From Microbulbifer sp. GL-2 (GTDB taxonomy: Bacteria > Pseudomonadota > Gammaproteobacteria > Pseudomonadales > Cellvibrionaceae): a stretch of 64,000 nt of DNA. The notes beneath the pieces were generated by a model, which was not told the origin of the DNA, searched no databases, and saw only the letters and a list, made by a program, of their open reading frames with translations. This document shows, in pieces, positions 36,230 through 44,914 of this stretch (positions are counted from its first letter, which is position 1; each line of letters starts with the position of its first letter). A program made the position numbers and the translations under genes. The DNA is taken from NCBI RefSeq assembly GCF_007183175.1, contig NZ_AP019807.1, forward strand, positions 3,840,001 to 3,904,000. The letters are read 5' to 3'.

Positions 36230-38059
36230 ATGAAGAAAGTAACATTGCCCCCGAGCAAACCACAGCGCGGGGCGCACACCTATCGACGCCTGCTCGCCTA
36301 CGCCCGACCGCATTTGGCTATTTTTGCCGTTGCGGTATTGGGTTTTTTTCTGTTTTCCATTATGGGTGTCAGCCTGATTGCTGTTACCGAGCTGTTGCTT
36401 GACGCTGTTGGGGCAGGAATTCAGGAGAGTCGTGGCTTCTTATCCAAGTTTGTCGCATCTCATTACCCGGGTGGGGTCATGCCGCAGGAAACTGCGCGCT
36501 GGCTGGTACCCCTGGCAATGCTTTTGATCATTGTGCTGAGGGCAATCGGCAATTTTGTCGGCAGTTACGGCCTGGCCTATGTTGGCCGAGCGGTGATTCA
36601 CCAGTTGCGCGCCCAGCTGTTTGAGAAAATCGGCCAGCTGCCCAGTGCGTATTTCGATCGCTATACTGGCGCCTATCTTATTTCCAAGGTTTCCTACAAC
36701 GTCGAGCAGGTTACTAACTCCATCACCAAAGCGGTAAAGGTATTATTTCGTGAGTCATTTACCACTATCGGCTTGTTGACATACCTGTTGTTGGTGAATT
36801 GGAAGTTGACCTTGACCTTCTTCCTGTTTGCTCCGTTTATCGCCCTGATCGTGCGCACAGTAGGTAAGCGTTTCCGTAAGTTGAGCCACCGGATCCAAAA
36901 TTCCATGGGCGATGTAACCCATGTTACCCAGGAGGCGATTAACGGTTACCAGGTAGTACGGATGTATGGGGGCCAGGAATATGAGAGCTCGCGCTTCCAA
37001 TCTGCAAGTGACAATAACCGCAGGCAGTTCATGAAGCTGGTTGTAGCTAATAACGCTAGTGTATCGGTGATCCAGATCCTGGTGGGACTCTCAACCGCTA
37101 CTATCGTATGGTTGGCGTTGGCGCCGGGAATGGTTGAGGCCATGACCGCTGGTGTTTTTGCTGCCTATATTGGCGCTGCGGCCTCCCTGGCAAAACCGGT
37201 GCGCAGCCTTTCGGAGGTTTTTGCAGATATCCAGAAGGGCATTGCCGCAGCGGAAAGTATTTTTGAAGTCATGGATGCACCAAAAGAGCCTCAGGGGGGC
37301 AGTGAAGCATTGCCCAAGCCAGTGCAAGGCGCGGTTTCTTTTGAGGGACTCGACTTCAGCTACGATAAGTCTGCGCCCCAGGTGCTCTCCGACATCAACT
37401 TTTCTGTTGAGCCGGGTGAAACTGTCGCACTGGTCGGGGCCTCCGGTTCTGGTAAGAGTACCCTGGTGAGCTTGCTTGCTCGATTTTATGAGCCCAGCGG
37501 TGGCCGTATCGTTATTGATGGCACCGATATATCAACGGTACCGCTGCAAGATCTACGCCGACATATAAGTATGGTGTCGCAGAATATCGTATTGTTTAAT
37601 GACACTGTTTACCGAAATATCGCTTATGGAGAGCTTGAGCACGCGCCCAAGGAAAATGTTCTGCGCGCAATTGATCAAGCCCATGCTGCGGACTTCATTG
37701 AAGAGCTTTCCCGGGGACTTGAAACCGTTCTGGGAGACAATGCACAGATGCTTTCCGGAGGTCAGCGCCAGCGGCTGTCAATCGCGCGGGCACTACTCAA
37801 AGATGCGCCGATCCTGATTTTGGATGAGGCCACCTCCGCATTGGATAATGAATCTGAGCGTCATATCCAGGCGGCTCTTTCAGAGGTGATGAAAAATCGC
37901 ACTACGTTTGTTATCGCTCACCGCTTGAGTACTATCGAAAATGCCGATCGTATTCTGGTGATGGAGAAGGGGCGTATTGTTGAAAGCGGCAAACACACAG
38001 AGTTGCTTGCTCGCGGGGGGCGTTACGCCGCATTGTTGCAACAACAGACTATGGGATAG
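36230..38059 (+). CDS. msbA: Lipid A export ATP-binding/permease protein MsbA
   Basis: A 609-residue half-ABC exporter that flips lipid A-core across the inner membrane. Six membrane segments (e.g. AIFAVAVLGFFLFSIMGVSL) precede an ATPase with Walker A GASGSGKST, signature LSGGQRQRLSIARAL, Walker B LILDEATSALD and HRLSTIENAD. The frame extends to 36173 but ATG 36230 fits the family start and is preferred. Next to lpxK and kdsB, the usual lipid A-Kdo group. Confidence 0.95.
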   Translation: MKKVTLPPSKPQRGAHTYRRLLAYARPHLAIFAVAVLGFFLFSIMGVSLIAVTELLLDAVGAGIQESRGFLSKFVASHYPGGVMPQETARWLVPLAMLLIIVLRAIGNFVGSYGLAYVGRAVIHQLRAQLFEKIGQLPSAYFDRYTGAYLISKVSYNVEQVTNSITKAVKVLFRESFTTIGLLTYLLLVNWKLTLTFFLFAPFIALIVRTVGKRFRKLSHRIQNSMGDVTHVTQEAINGYQVVRMYGGQEYESSRFQSASDNNRRQFMKLVVANNASVSVIQILVGLSTATIVWLALAPGMVEAMTAGVFAAYIGAAASLAKPVRSLSEVFADIQKGIAAAESIFEVMDAPKEPQGGSEALPKPVQGAVSFEGLDFSYDKSAPQVLSDINFSVEPGETVALVGASGSGKSTLVSLLARFYEPSGGRIVIDGTDISTVPLQDLRRHISMVSQNIVLFNDTVYRNIAYGELEHAPKENVLRAIDQAHAADFIEELSRGLETVLGDNAQMLSGGQRQRLSIARALLKDAPILILDEATSALDNESERHIQAALSEVMKNRTTFVIAHRLSTIENADRILVMEKGRIVESGKHTELLARGGRYAALLQQQTMG

Positions 38060-38068
38060 GGCACTTGG

Positions 38069-39103
38069 ATGTCACTGGAAGACTGGTTTAACAAGCGCTG
38101 GTATCCGGAAAAAGGTAAGGGCCGATCCCTCTCCCTGCTTACACCACTGGAAATGCTCTATGGTGGGGTGAGTAAGCGGCGCCGGGTTTTGAATTCACGA
38201 ACACCTCCGGAACCTTTATCGGTGCCGGTTATAGTAGTGGGGAATATTACCGTGGGCGGTGCTGGCAAGACGCCGATGGTGGCAGAGCTTGCCCGCTGGC
38301 TGAAAGAGCGAGGCCATAACCCCGGTATCATCAGTCGCGGTTATGGTGGTCGTGCGCAACATTACCCTTACCAGGTCACAGCTCAGTCCCACCCGCTGGA
38401 ATCCGGCGATGAACCGTTGATGCTGCACCTGATCACCGGGGTTCCGGTGATGGTTTCCCCCCACCGCACAGAGGCGGCCCAGGCCCTGATTGATTACCAT
38501 CAGTGCGATGTGATTTTATCGGATGATGGCCTTCAACATTACAGTCTTTGGCGCAGCCTGGAGATTTGCGTGGTGGATGGCCATCGCGGTCTCGGCAACG
38601 GCCATATGTTGCCACGCGGCCCATTGCGGGAGCCCGCGACCCGCCTGCAAAATGTGGATATTGTGGTGAGTAACGGTGAACCAGAGACAAAGGTGAAGCA
38701 GCAGTGTGGTGATTTGCTGGAGTTCCAGATGACACTGGAGCCGTCATGCTGGCACCAGTTCAACCTTGACCAGACTTCCACTTTACGCCTGACTTCGGGA
38801 CCCGAACCTGGTCCCTGTCACGGGGTTGCGGCAATTGGCAATCCCCAGCGGTTTTTCCGTGAACTGCAGCGGCTGGGTTATAAGGTGATGGAGCAGCCCT
38901 TTGCCGATCATCACCAGTTCAGCCCTCAGGAACTGCATTTCGATGGCGAGACTCCTGTAATTATGACCATGAAAGATGCGGTTAAATGCCGGGATTTCTG
39001 GGAGAGTCACTGGTGGGCGCTGGAGGTGAGAGCGAAGTTGCCAGATCATTTCTACCAGAAGGTGCATCAGCACCTGCAACAGTTTTGTGAAAATGAAAAA
39101 TAA
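38069..39103 (+). CDS. lpxK: Tetraacyldisaccharide 4'-kinase LpxK
   Basis: A 344-residue membrane-associated kinase adding the 4'-phosphate of lipid A. The family P-loop region GNITVGGAGKTPMVAELARW and the LSDDGLQHYSLWRSLEICVV segment are present, as are VSPHRTEAAQALID and DHHQFSP. Starts ten bases after msbA and overlaps kdsB by 17 bases. Confidence 0.95.
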   Translation: MSLEDWFNKRWYPEKGKGRSLSLLTPLEMLYGGVSKRRRVLNSRTPPEPLSVPVIVVGNITVGGAGKTPMVAELARWLKERGHNPGIISRGYGGRAQHYPYQVTAQSHPLESGDEPLMLHLITGVPVMVSPHRTEAAQALIDYHQCDVILSDDGLQHYSLWRSLEICVVDGHRGLGNGHMLPRGPLREPATRLQNVDIVVSNGEPETKVKQQCGDLLEFQMTLEPSCWHQFNLDQTSTLRLTSGPEPGPCHGVAAIGNPQRFFRELQRLGYKVMEQPFADHHQFSPQELHFDGETPVIMTMKDAVKCRDFWESHWWALEVRAKLPDHFYQKVHQHLQQFCENEK

Positions 39104-39860
39104 TTTTTCCTTCGACGTAATTATTCCTGCTCGCTTTAGTTCCAGTCGTTTACCGGGTAAACCACTTGCTGACATTGCGGGTAAACCCATGGTTCAGCAT
39201 GTCTATGAGCGGGCCTGTGAAAGCTGTGCAGAGCGTGTGATTGTTGCCACTGACGATATGCGCGTTGCGGAGGCTGTGCAGGGATTTGGAGGGAAGGTAT
39301 GCATGACCTCAGCAGAGCATGCCTCTGGCACCGACAGGCTTCAGGAAGTGGCTGTTAATCTTGGCCTGGCAGATGATCGCATCCTGGTGAATGTGCAGGG
39401 GGATGAGCCCCTTATTCCGGCCCGGGTTATCGATCAGGTCGCCTCCAATCTTGCACAAAATACCCTTACGGGAGTCGCTACCCTGGCGGAACCAATTCTC
39501 ACCTTGGATGATTTTCGCAATCCGAATATTGTTAAAGTGGTAGTTTCGGAATCCGGTTTGGCCCGTTACTTCTCCCGAGCACCCATTCCATGGCCGAGAG
39601 ATGCGTTTGCTTTGGATGATGGCAACCTCCCGATGGATCTGGAACCCCGTAGACATATCGGAATCTATGCTTATCGGGTAGCGCTGCTGCAGAGCTTTGT
39701 GTCCTGGCCAATGGCGCCCCTGGAGAAATTCGAAGCCTTGGAGCAGCTGCGCTTTCTGTACCACGATGAAAATATTCATGTGGCCGATGCATGTGCCGAG
39801 GTGCCTGGAGGCGTTGATACCGAGCAGGACCTGCAGCGGATGCGGAAGCTGATCGGTTAA
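39087..39860 (+). CDS. kdsB: 3-deoxy-manno-octulosonate cytidylyltransferase KdsB
   Basis: A 257-residue CMP-Kdo synthetase: IIPARFSSSRLPGKPLADIAG, the NVQGDEPLIPARVIDQV substrate motif, and PRRHIGIYAYR. It activates Kdo for lipid A. The start overlaps the end of lpxK by 17 bases; no Trm112-like (YcaR) gene lies between, as would be common in pseudomonads and enterics. murB follows after 12 bases. Confidence 0.96.
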   Translation: MKMKNNFSFDVIIPARFSSSRLPGKPLADIAGKPMVQHVYERACESCAERVIVATDDMRVAEAVQGFGGKVCMTSAEHASGTDRLQEVAVNLGLADDRILVNVQGDEPLIPARVIDQVASNLAQNTLTGVATLAEPILTLDDFRNPNIVKVVVSESGLARYFSRAPIPWPRDAFALDDGNLPMDLEPRRHIGIYAYRVALLQSFVSWPMAPLEKFEALEQLRFLYHDENIHVADACAEVPGGVDTEQDLQRMRKLIG

Positions 39861-39872
39861 AGCTGATTTACA

Positions 39873-40889
39873 ATGATAGAAACCAATATCGATTTGCAAC
39901 CGCATAATACCCTGGCAGTTTCTGCGCGTAGCGCACACTTTGCCAGGGTGCAAACCCTGGAGCAATTGCGTGAAGCTTTGGCCTTCGCCCGTGAGCGGCA
40001 GCTGCCTATTTTGCCTCTCGGGGGAGGTAGCAATATCGTATTGACCGGCGACTTTCCGGGTTTGGCAATCCAGGTAGATCTTCGGGGTTTTTCCCTGATC
40101 GCTGGTGATTCAGGTTACTCCGTCGAAGCGGCTGCCGGTGAAAATTGGCACCAGCTGGTGATGGCAACTGTACAAAAAGGGTTGGGTGGACTGGAAAACC
40201 TGGCGTTAATACCGGGGAAGATAGGCGCTGCACCAATCCAAAATATTGGTGCCTACGGCATTGAGTTATGTGATCGTTTTGTCAGCTTGCAGGCGATGGA
40301 GGTTGTGAGTGGTACACTCCATGAGTTTTCAGCGCAAGACTGTGCATTTTCCTACCGAGACAGTGTTTTTAAGGGTAGTCTTCGTGACAAGTATATTATT
40401 ACCCAGGTCAATTTGTACCTACCAGGGGTTTGGCAGGCTCATGTCGACTACCCGGCACTGCGCCAGTATTTAGCCGAGCAAAACTGGAATGCCAATGCAT
40501 TGACTCCTGCGCAGGTGGCTCAGGCAGTAATTGAGATTCGCAATAGTAAATTACCGCTACCGGACAGAATTCCCAATGCGGGTAGCTTTTTCAAAAACCC
40601 CATTGTTGATAATACCAGTTACCAGACTCTCAAAGCTGAGCACCCAGACTTGGTGGCATTTGCAGCAGGGGACCGCTGGAAATTGGCTGCTGGGTGGCTA
40701 ATAGATAGAGCAGGCTGGAGAGGTATCAGGCGTAACGCCGTTGGCGTTCATGAATTGCAGGCCCTGGTATTGATAAATCCTGGTAGGGGTGCTGGTTCCG
40801 AAGTGACGCAGCTAGCAGAGGAAATCGTTGAAGATGTACATGCGAAGTTTGGCGTATCACTAGAGCCTGAACCGCGTTACTATCCTTGA
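39873..40889 (+). CDS. murB: UDP-N-acetylenolpyruvoylglucosamine reductase MurB
   Basis: A 338-residue type I (E. coli-like) MurB: N-terminal PHNTLAVSARSAHFARV, FAD-binding LPLGGGSNIVLTGDF, GIPGKIGAAP-like LIPGKIGAAPIQNIGAYGIE, FSYRDSVFK and PNAGSFFKNP. The end has the type I C-terminal domain (VGVHELQALVLIN, GVSLEPEPRYYP). Makes UDP-MurNAc. Last gene of the block. Confidence 0.95.
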   Translation: MIETNIDLQPHNTLAVSARSAHFARVQTLEQLREALAFARERQLPILPLGGGSNIVLTGDFPGLAIQVDLRGFSLIAGDSGYSVEAAAGENWHQLVMATVQKGLGGLENLALIPGKIGAAPIQNIGAYGIELCDRFVSLQAMEVVSGTLHEFSAQDCAFSYRDSVFKGSLRDKYIITQVNLYLPGVWQAHVDYPALRQYLAEQNWNANALTPAQVAQAVIEIRNSKLPLPDRIPNAGSFFKNPIVDNTSYQTLKAEHPDLVAFAAGDRWKLAAGWLIDRAGWRGIRRNAVGVHELQALVLINPGRGAGSEVTQLAEEIVEDVHAKFGVSLEPEPRYYP

Positions 40890-41476
40890 TGCGCTAGCCT
40901 TCGCATCGTTACTTCGTTGGCATGTTTCCATAACTCAGGTGCTCAATTCTATGAGTATTTGATTGGCTGTGCTTGCGGTGGTCATTTCATTAGGAGTTAC
41001 CAGGCCCCTGTAACGACTACAGGGGACGTCAAACTCATTCAAATTTTGCCGTTTCCGGCAGGGCTTTATGCTGTTTCCAGTTCCAGCTCTGTTATAACTA
41101 AAAGTAATTCATATATCTATTTTATATTATAAATTGTACCACCTACATATTCTTCGCTTTGCCTCTCAGTTGTTCGCAAATAGTGCGGAATCAAGATGGT
41201 TGATCGCAGAAAAATAACTTGGTACGTTTTTACAGTATAATAAATGGTTATAAAGGCAGCAAGATCCTGCGGCCAAATGTCTTTTCGGCAGCATTTGAAA
41301 CGGCGGTATCGCTTTGCAGTAGCGTTTTTGTCTGGTATGTTGCGACTGGATTCTTGGGGTGGATCTGCACGGGGTAGTTTCCCTGTGAGTAATAAGAAGA
41401 ACGCAGTTATAAGGGCGCGCGCGATGGGGATTGATTCGCTGCGCAGCCGCTGCACTTATCCGTAGTTGGGGATAGC
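40890..41476. other. Gene-free region between murB and gacA with a perfect 8-bp hairpin
   Basis: No gene seen. CCCCTGTA-acgac-TACAGGGG (41005-41025) is a perfect hairpin, about 115 bases after murB, without a T-run. A TATAAT box at about 41237-41242 could be a -10 for gacA, but no good -35 is placed. Confidence 0.45.
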
Positions 41477-42130
41477 TTGATCAAAGTCTTAGTGGTGGAT
41501 GATCACGATCTTGTGCGAATGGGGATTTCGCGCATGTTAAGTGATGTCGCGGATATAGAGGTTGTTGGCGAGGCAAACTGTGGTGAAGAAGCCCTGGAGT
41601 TTGTGCGCCAGTCTGAGGTCGAAGTCATCCTGATGGATGTTAAAATGCCGGGGATGGGTGGTCTAGAGGCGACACGAAAGTTGCTTGGGCGCTTTCCTGA
41701 GACCAAAGTGGTCGCGGTCAGCGCTTTGGATGATGACCTTTTCCCCGGGCGACTGATGCAGGCCGGCGCTATGGGGTATGTCACCAAAGGCGCCGACTTG
41801 GAAGAAATGGTTCGCGCCATCCGCACCGTGGTCAATGGTGGTGTTTTTATCAGTAACTCTATGGCCACCAAAATGGCCTTGCGCAATGTCTCCGGCAAGG
41901 CTGAAAATCGCTCTCCCTTCGAGAAACTTTCAAAGCGTGAATTACAAACTGCGGATATGATCGTTAACGGGGCCAAGGTCGCGGAGATTGCCAAATCACT
42001 TTCCGTTAGCCCAAAAACAGTAAACAGCTACCGCTATCGGATTTTCGAGAAGCTGAATATTAACAGCGATGTGGAGTTAACCCTGCTTGCCGTCAAATAC
42101 CAGATACTCGACCCTGAAGCAGCTCTTTGA
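41477..42130 (+). CDS. gacA: Response regulator GacA/UvrY
   Basis: A 217-residue two-component regulator: N-terminal receiver (VLVVDDHDLVRMGISRML, phosphorylatable Asp in ILMDVKMPGMGGLE, switch Lys in MGYVTKGADL) and C-terminal LuxR HTH (LSKRELQTADMIVNGAKVAE, LSVSPKTVNSYRYRIFEKL). Starts with TTG, preceded by GGGGA, exactly aligning with pseudomonad GacA. Partner kinase GacS is elsewhere. Directly upstream of uvrC as in pseudomonads; controls CsrB/RsmY-type sRNAs. Confidence 0.94.
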   Translation: MIKVLVVDDHDLVRMGISRMLSDVADIEVVGEANCGEEALEFVRQSEVEVILMDVKMPGMGGLEATRKLLGRFPETKVVAVSALDDDLFPGRLMQAGAMGYVTKGADLEEMVRAIRTVVNGGVFISNSMATKMALRNVSGKAENRSPFEKLSKRELQTADMIVNGAKVAEIAKSLSVSPKTVNSYRYRIFEKLNINSDVELTLLAVKYQILDPEAAL

Positions 42131-42171
42131 TTCCAGCGGGTTACCGCTGATTCTATCGTACCGGTTATCAG

Positions 42172-43986
42172 ATGTTTGATAGCAAGCGTTTTCTTCCTTC
42201 GGTTACCCGCAAGCCCGGCGTCTACCAGATGTTCGATGCGGATAATAAAATTCTTTATGTCGGTAAGGCGAAAAACCTTCGCAATCGACTGTCGAGTTAT
42301 TTCCGTAGTTCTGGTCTTACCACCAAGACCATGGCATTGGTCCAGCGGATCGGCAATATTGAGGTAACCGTTACTCGTAGTGAGACAGAGGCGCTGGTAC
42401 TAGAGCAAAGCCTGATCAAGTCCCAGCATCCGCCTTACAATGTCATGCTCAAGGATGATAAGGGCTACCCCTATATTTTTCTTTCGAGTGTCGATACGTT
42501 TCCCCGCATAGCCTTGCATCGTGGAGCCAAGCGAAAAAAGGGTCGTTATTTCGGCCCTTTTCCAAATGCCTCCTCGGTGCGCGATAGCCTGAATTTTTTG
42601 CAAAAGACTTTTCGGATTCGTTCTTGCGAAGACAGTGTGTTTCGCAACCGATCCAGACCCTGTCTGCAGTACCAGATAGATCGCTGCACCGCCCCATGTG
42701 TGAAATTTATCAATGAGGAAGAATACCTTCAGGATGTACGCCACGCGGAAATGTTCCTTACCGGTAAGAGCGACAGCATAATCCGTGAGCTTGCCGACCA
42801 AATGGATGAGGCTTCCAAAGCACTGGAATTTGAAAAGGCCGCACGCCTGCGCGATCAGATTTCCGCTTTGCGACGCCTCCAGGCCGATCAGGTTGTCGAG
42901 GGGGGTACTGGCGATGTCGATGTGTTGGGTGTTGCAACCGAAGGCGGCAGCTGCTGTGTGCACGTATTGTTTATTCGTCAGGGGCGTATTCTTGGCAGCC
43001 GCAGTTATTTTCCCAGTGAGCGCTTGGGGCTGGAGCCCGCGCAATTGCTATCGGCTTTTGTGCCCCAGTTCTACATCGGAAATACAAGGGAAATTCCTCG
43101 TGAGATCCTTGTGTCAGAATCTCTTGAAGATATGGAGCCACTGCAACAGGCTCTCAGCGCTCAGGCCGGGCACGATGTGTCGATTGCACATCGATTGCGG
43201 GGCAAGCGAGCGACTTGGGTGGAAATGGCTCAGCAAGCCGCACAGCAGAATTTGAGTAGCCGTACTGCTGCACAGCAAAAGTTATTTGGACGCTTTGAGG
43301 CCTTGCAGGAAATACTGGGGCTGGAACAATTGCCGGAGCGGATCGAGTGTTTTGATATCAGCCATTCATCAGGCGAAGCTACCGTTGCTTCCTGCGTGGT
43401 TTTTGATACCGGTGGTGCTGTCAAGTCAGATTACCGACGTTTTAACATCGAAGGTATTCAGGCTGGGGATGATTATGCAGCCATGGGGCAGGCCCTGAAA
43501 CGGCGCTATACACGCTTGTCTGGTGGCGAGGGTAAGTTTCCCAATATTCTGTTGATCGATGGCGGTAAAGGGCAGGTGAGCCAGGCTATCGATTCCCTCA
43601 ATGAGCTAGGCGTTGTTGGCGTGCAGATTATTGGTGTTGCCAAAGGAACCACTCGTAAAGCGGGATTTGAAACCCTGCATGTGGTTTCCACTAACAAAGA
43701 GCTTGTACTCTCTGCCGATTCACCTGCCTTACACTTGATTCAACAGGTACGCGATGAGGCGCACAGGTTTGCCATTGCCGGGCATAGGGCCAGGCGTGAT
43801 AAAAAGCGCCGGGAGTCACCTCTCGAAGGCATAGCAGGAGTAGGGCCCACACGGCGAAGAGCGTTGCTGCGTCATTTTGGTGGTTTACAGGAAATTAAGA
43901 AGGCTACTGTGACAGAAATTGCGAGTGTGGAAGGTATCAGTCATAAACTCGCACAAGATATATACTCCACACTGCACCACGAATAG
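42172..43986 (+). CDS. uvrC: Excinuclease ABC subunit C
   Basis: A 604-residue nucleotide-excision repair endonuclease: N-terminal GIY-YIG (KPGVYQMFDADNKILYVGKA), UVR motif (LADQMDEASKALEFEKAARL), RNase H-like C-terminal nuclease (ECFDISHSSGEATVASCVVF, LLIDGGKGQ) and a helix-hairpin-helix tail (GVGPTRRRALLRHFGG). 41 bases after gacA. Confidence 0.96.
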   Translation: MFDSKRFLPSVTRKPGVYQMFDADNKILYVGKAKNLRNRLSSYFRSSGLTTKTMALVQRIGNIEVTVTRSETEALVLEQSLIKSQHPPYNVMLKDDKGYPYIFLSSVDTFPRIALHRGAKRKKGRYFGPFPNASSVRDSLNFLQKTFRIRSCEDSVFRNRSRPCLQYQIDRCTAPCVKFINEEEYLQDVRHAEMFLTGKSDSIIRELADQMDEASKALEFEKAARLRDQISALRRLQADQVVEGGTGDVDVLGVATEGGSCCVHVLFIRQGRILGSRSYFPSERLGLEPAQLLSAFVPQFYIGNTREIPREILVSESLEDMEPLQQALSAQAGHDVSIAHRLRGKRATWVEMAQQAAQQNLSSRTAAQQKLFGRFEALQEILGLEQLPERIECFDISHSSGEATVASCVVFDTGGAVKSDYRRFNIEGIQAGDDYAAMGQALKRRYTRLSGGEGKFPNILLIDGGKGQVSQAIDSLNELGVVGVQIIGVAKGTTRKAGFETLHVVSTNKELVLSADSPALHLIQQVRDEAHRFAIAGHRARRDKKRRESPLEGIAGVGPTRRRALLRHFGGLQEIKKATVTEIASVEGISHKLAQDIYSTLHHE

Positions 43987-44089
43987 GATGTGCCTTAGCT
44001 TGGTGAAATATTATCCAGCTTATTCACTGAGCGTTTCATTTTGTGCTTTGGCTTGTTAACGTACGCCCTCCACAAGAACAGAGAAAAGT

Positions 44090-44656
44090 ATGACACTCGC
44101 CAATCAACTGACATTGCTTCGCGTCGCACTGATTCCGGTCCTGGTTTTGGTTTTCTATTTGCCCTACAAGTGGAGCTATATTGCTTCCGCCGTTATTTTT
44201 GCCGCTGCCGCAGCCACTGACTGGTTGGATGGTTACCTGGCGAGAAAGCTCAATCAAAGCACGGCGTTCGGCGCTTTTCTCGATCCAGTTGCAGATAAGT
44301 TGATGGTGGCCACGGCGCTGGTACTGCTTGTGGGTCTGCATAAAAGCGCCTGGTTCACTGTGGCGGCGGCGGTGATTATCTGCCGGGAAATTGCCGTTTC
44401 CGGGTTGCGTGAGTGGATGGCAGAACTGGGCCAGCGCAGTAGTGTAGCCGTTTCATACGTTGGCAAGATCAAGACAACTGCACAAATGGCGGCAATTATT
44501 GTCCTCCTTGCCTTTGATGTTCGTGAGTTCCCCATAATGGAAACCCTGGGCTATCTGTTGCTATACGTTGCAGCAGCTCTCACCCTTTGGACCATGGTGA
44601 TGTATCTGCGGGCTGCCTGGCCTGTGCTGATGGCGGAAAATCACAAGTCTTCCTAG
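44090..44656 (+). CDS. pgsA: CDP-diacylglycerol-glycerol-3-phosphate 3-phosphatidyltransferase PgsA
   Basis: A 188-residue inner-membrane enzyme that makes phosphatidylglycerophosphate. The CDP-alcohol phosphotransferase motif (D-G-xx-A-R-x8-G-xxx-D-xxx-D) is complete in DWLDGYLARKLN with GAFLDPVADKLM. About four to six membrane segments. Third gene of the classic gacA-uvrC-pgsA order. Confidence 0.95.
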   Translation: MTLANQLTLLRVALIPVLVLVFYLPYKWSYIASAVIFAAAAATDWLDGYLARKLNQSTAFGAFLDPVADKLMVATALVLLVGLHKSAWFTVAAAVIICREIAVSGLREWMAELGQRSSVAVSYVGKIKTTAQMAAIIVLLAFDVREFPIMETLGYLLLYVAAALTLWTMVMYLRAAWPVLMAENHKSS

Positions 44657-44669
44657 TTTCAACCTGCCT

Positions 44670-44700
44670 TGGCGTTCTTTATCAAGAAAAAAGGACGCCA
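44670..44700 (+). terminator. Candidate terminator after pgsA
   Basis: TGGCGTTCTTT (44670-44680) pairs with AAAGGACGCCA (44690-44700) with one G-T pair; the following tract is pyrimidine-rich (CTCTTCTCTC) rather than pure T. Confidence 0.42.
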
Positions 44701-44914
44701 CTCTTCTCTCTCTCCCGAAATTCTCTTTTCGAACCGGTAGCAAATCGACTATTCCATTCGAGAGATTGGTTTGTCTAGAAATTGGCCACTTGTCGCCACA
44801 TATACCGCGTGCCCATTGCCTTTCTTCTAGAGTGATGAATTGGGATGGCCGCCCAATCAGGCGGAAATACGGGACCAGTTTTTCCCCACCATAGCTGACT
44901 ATGGAGAGCGGATC

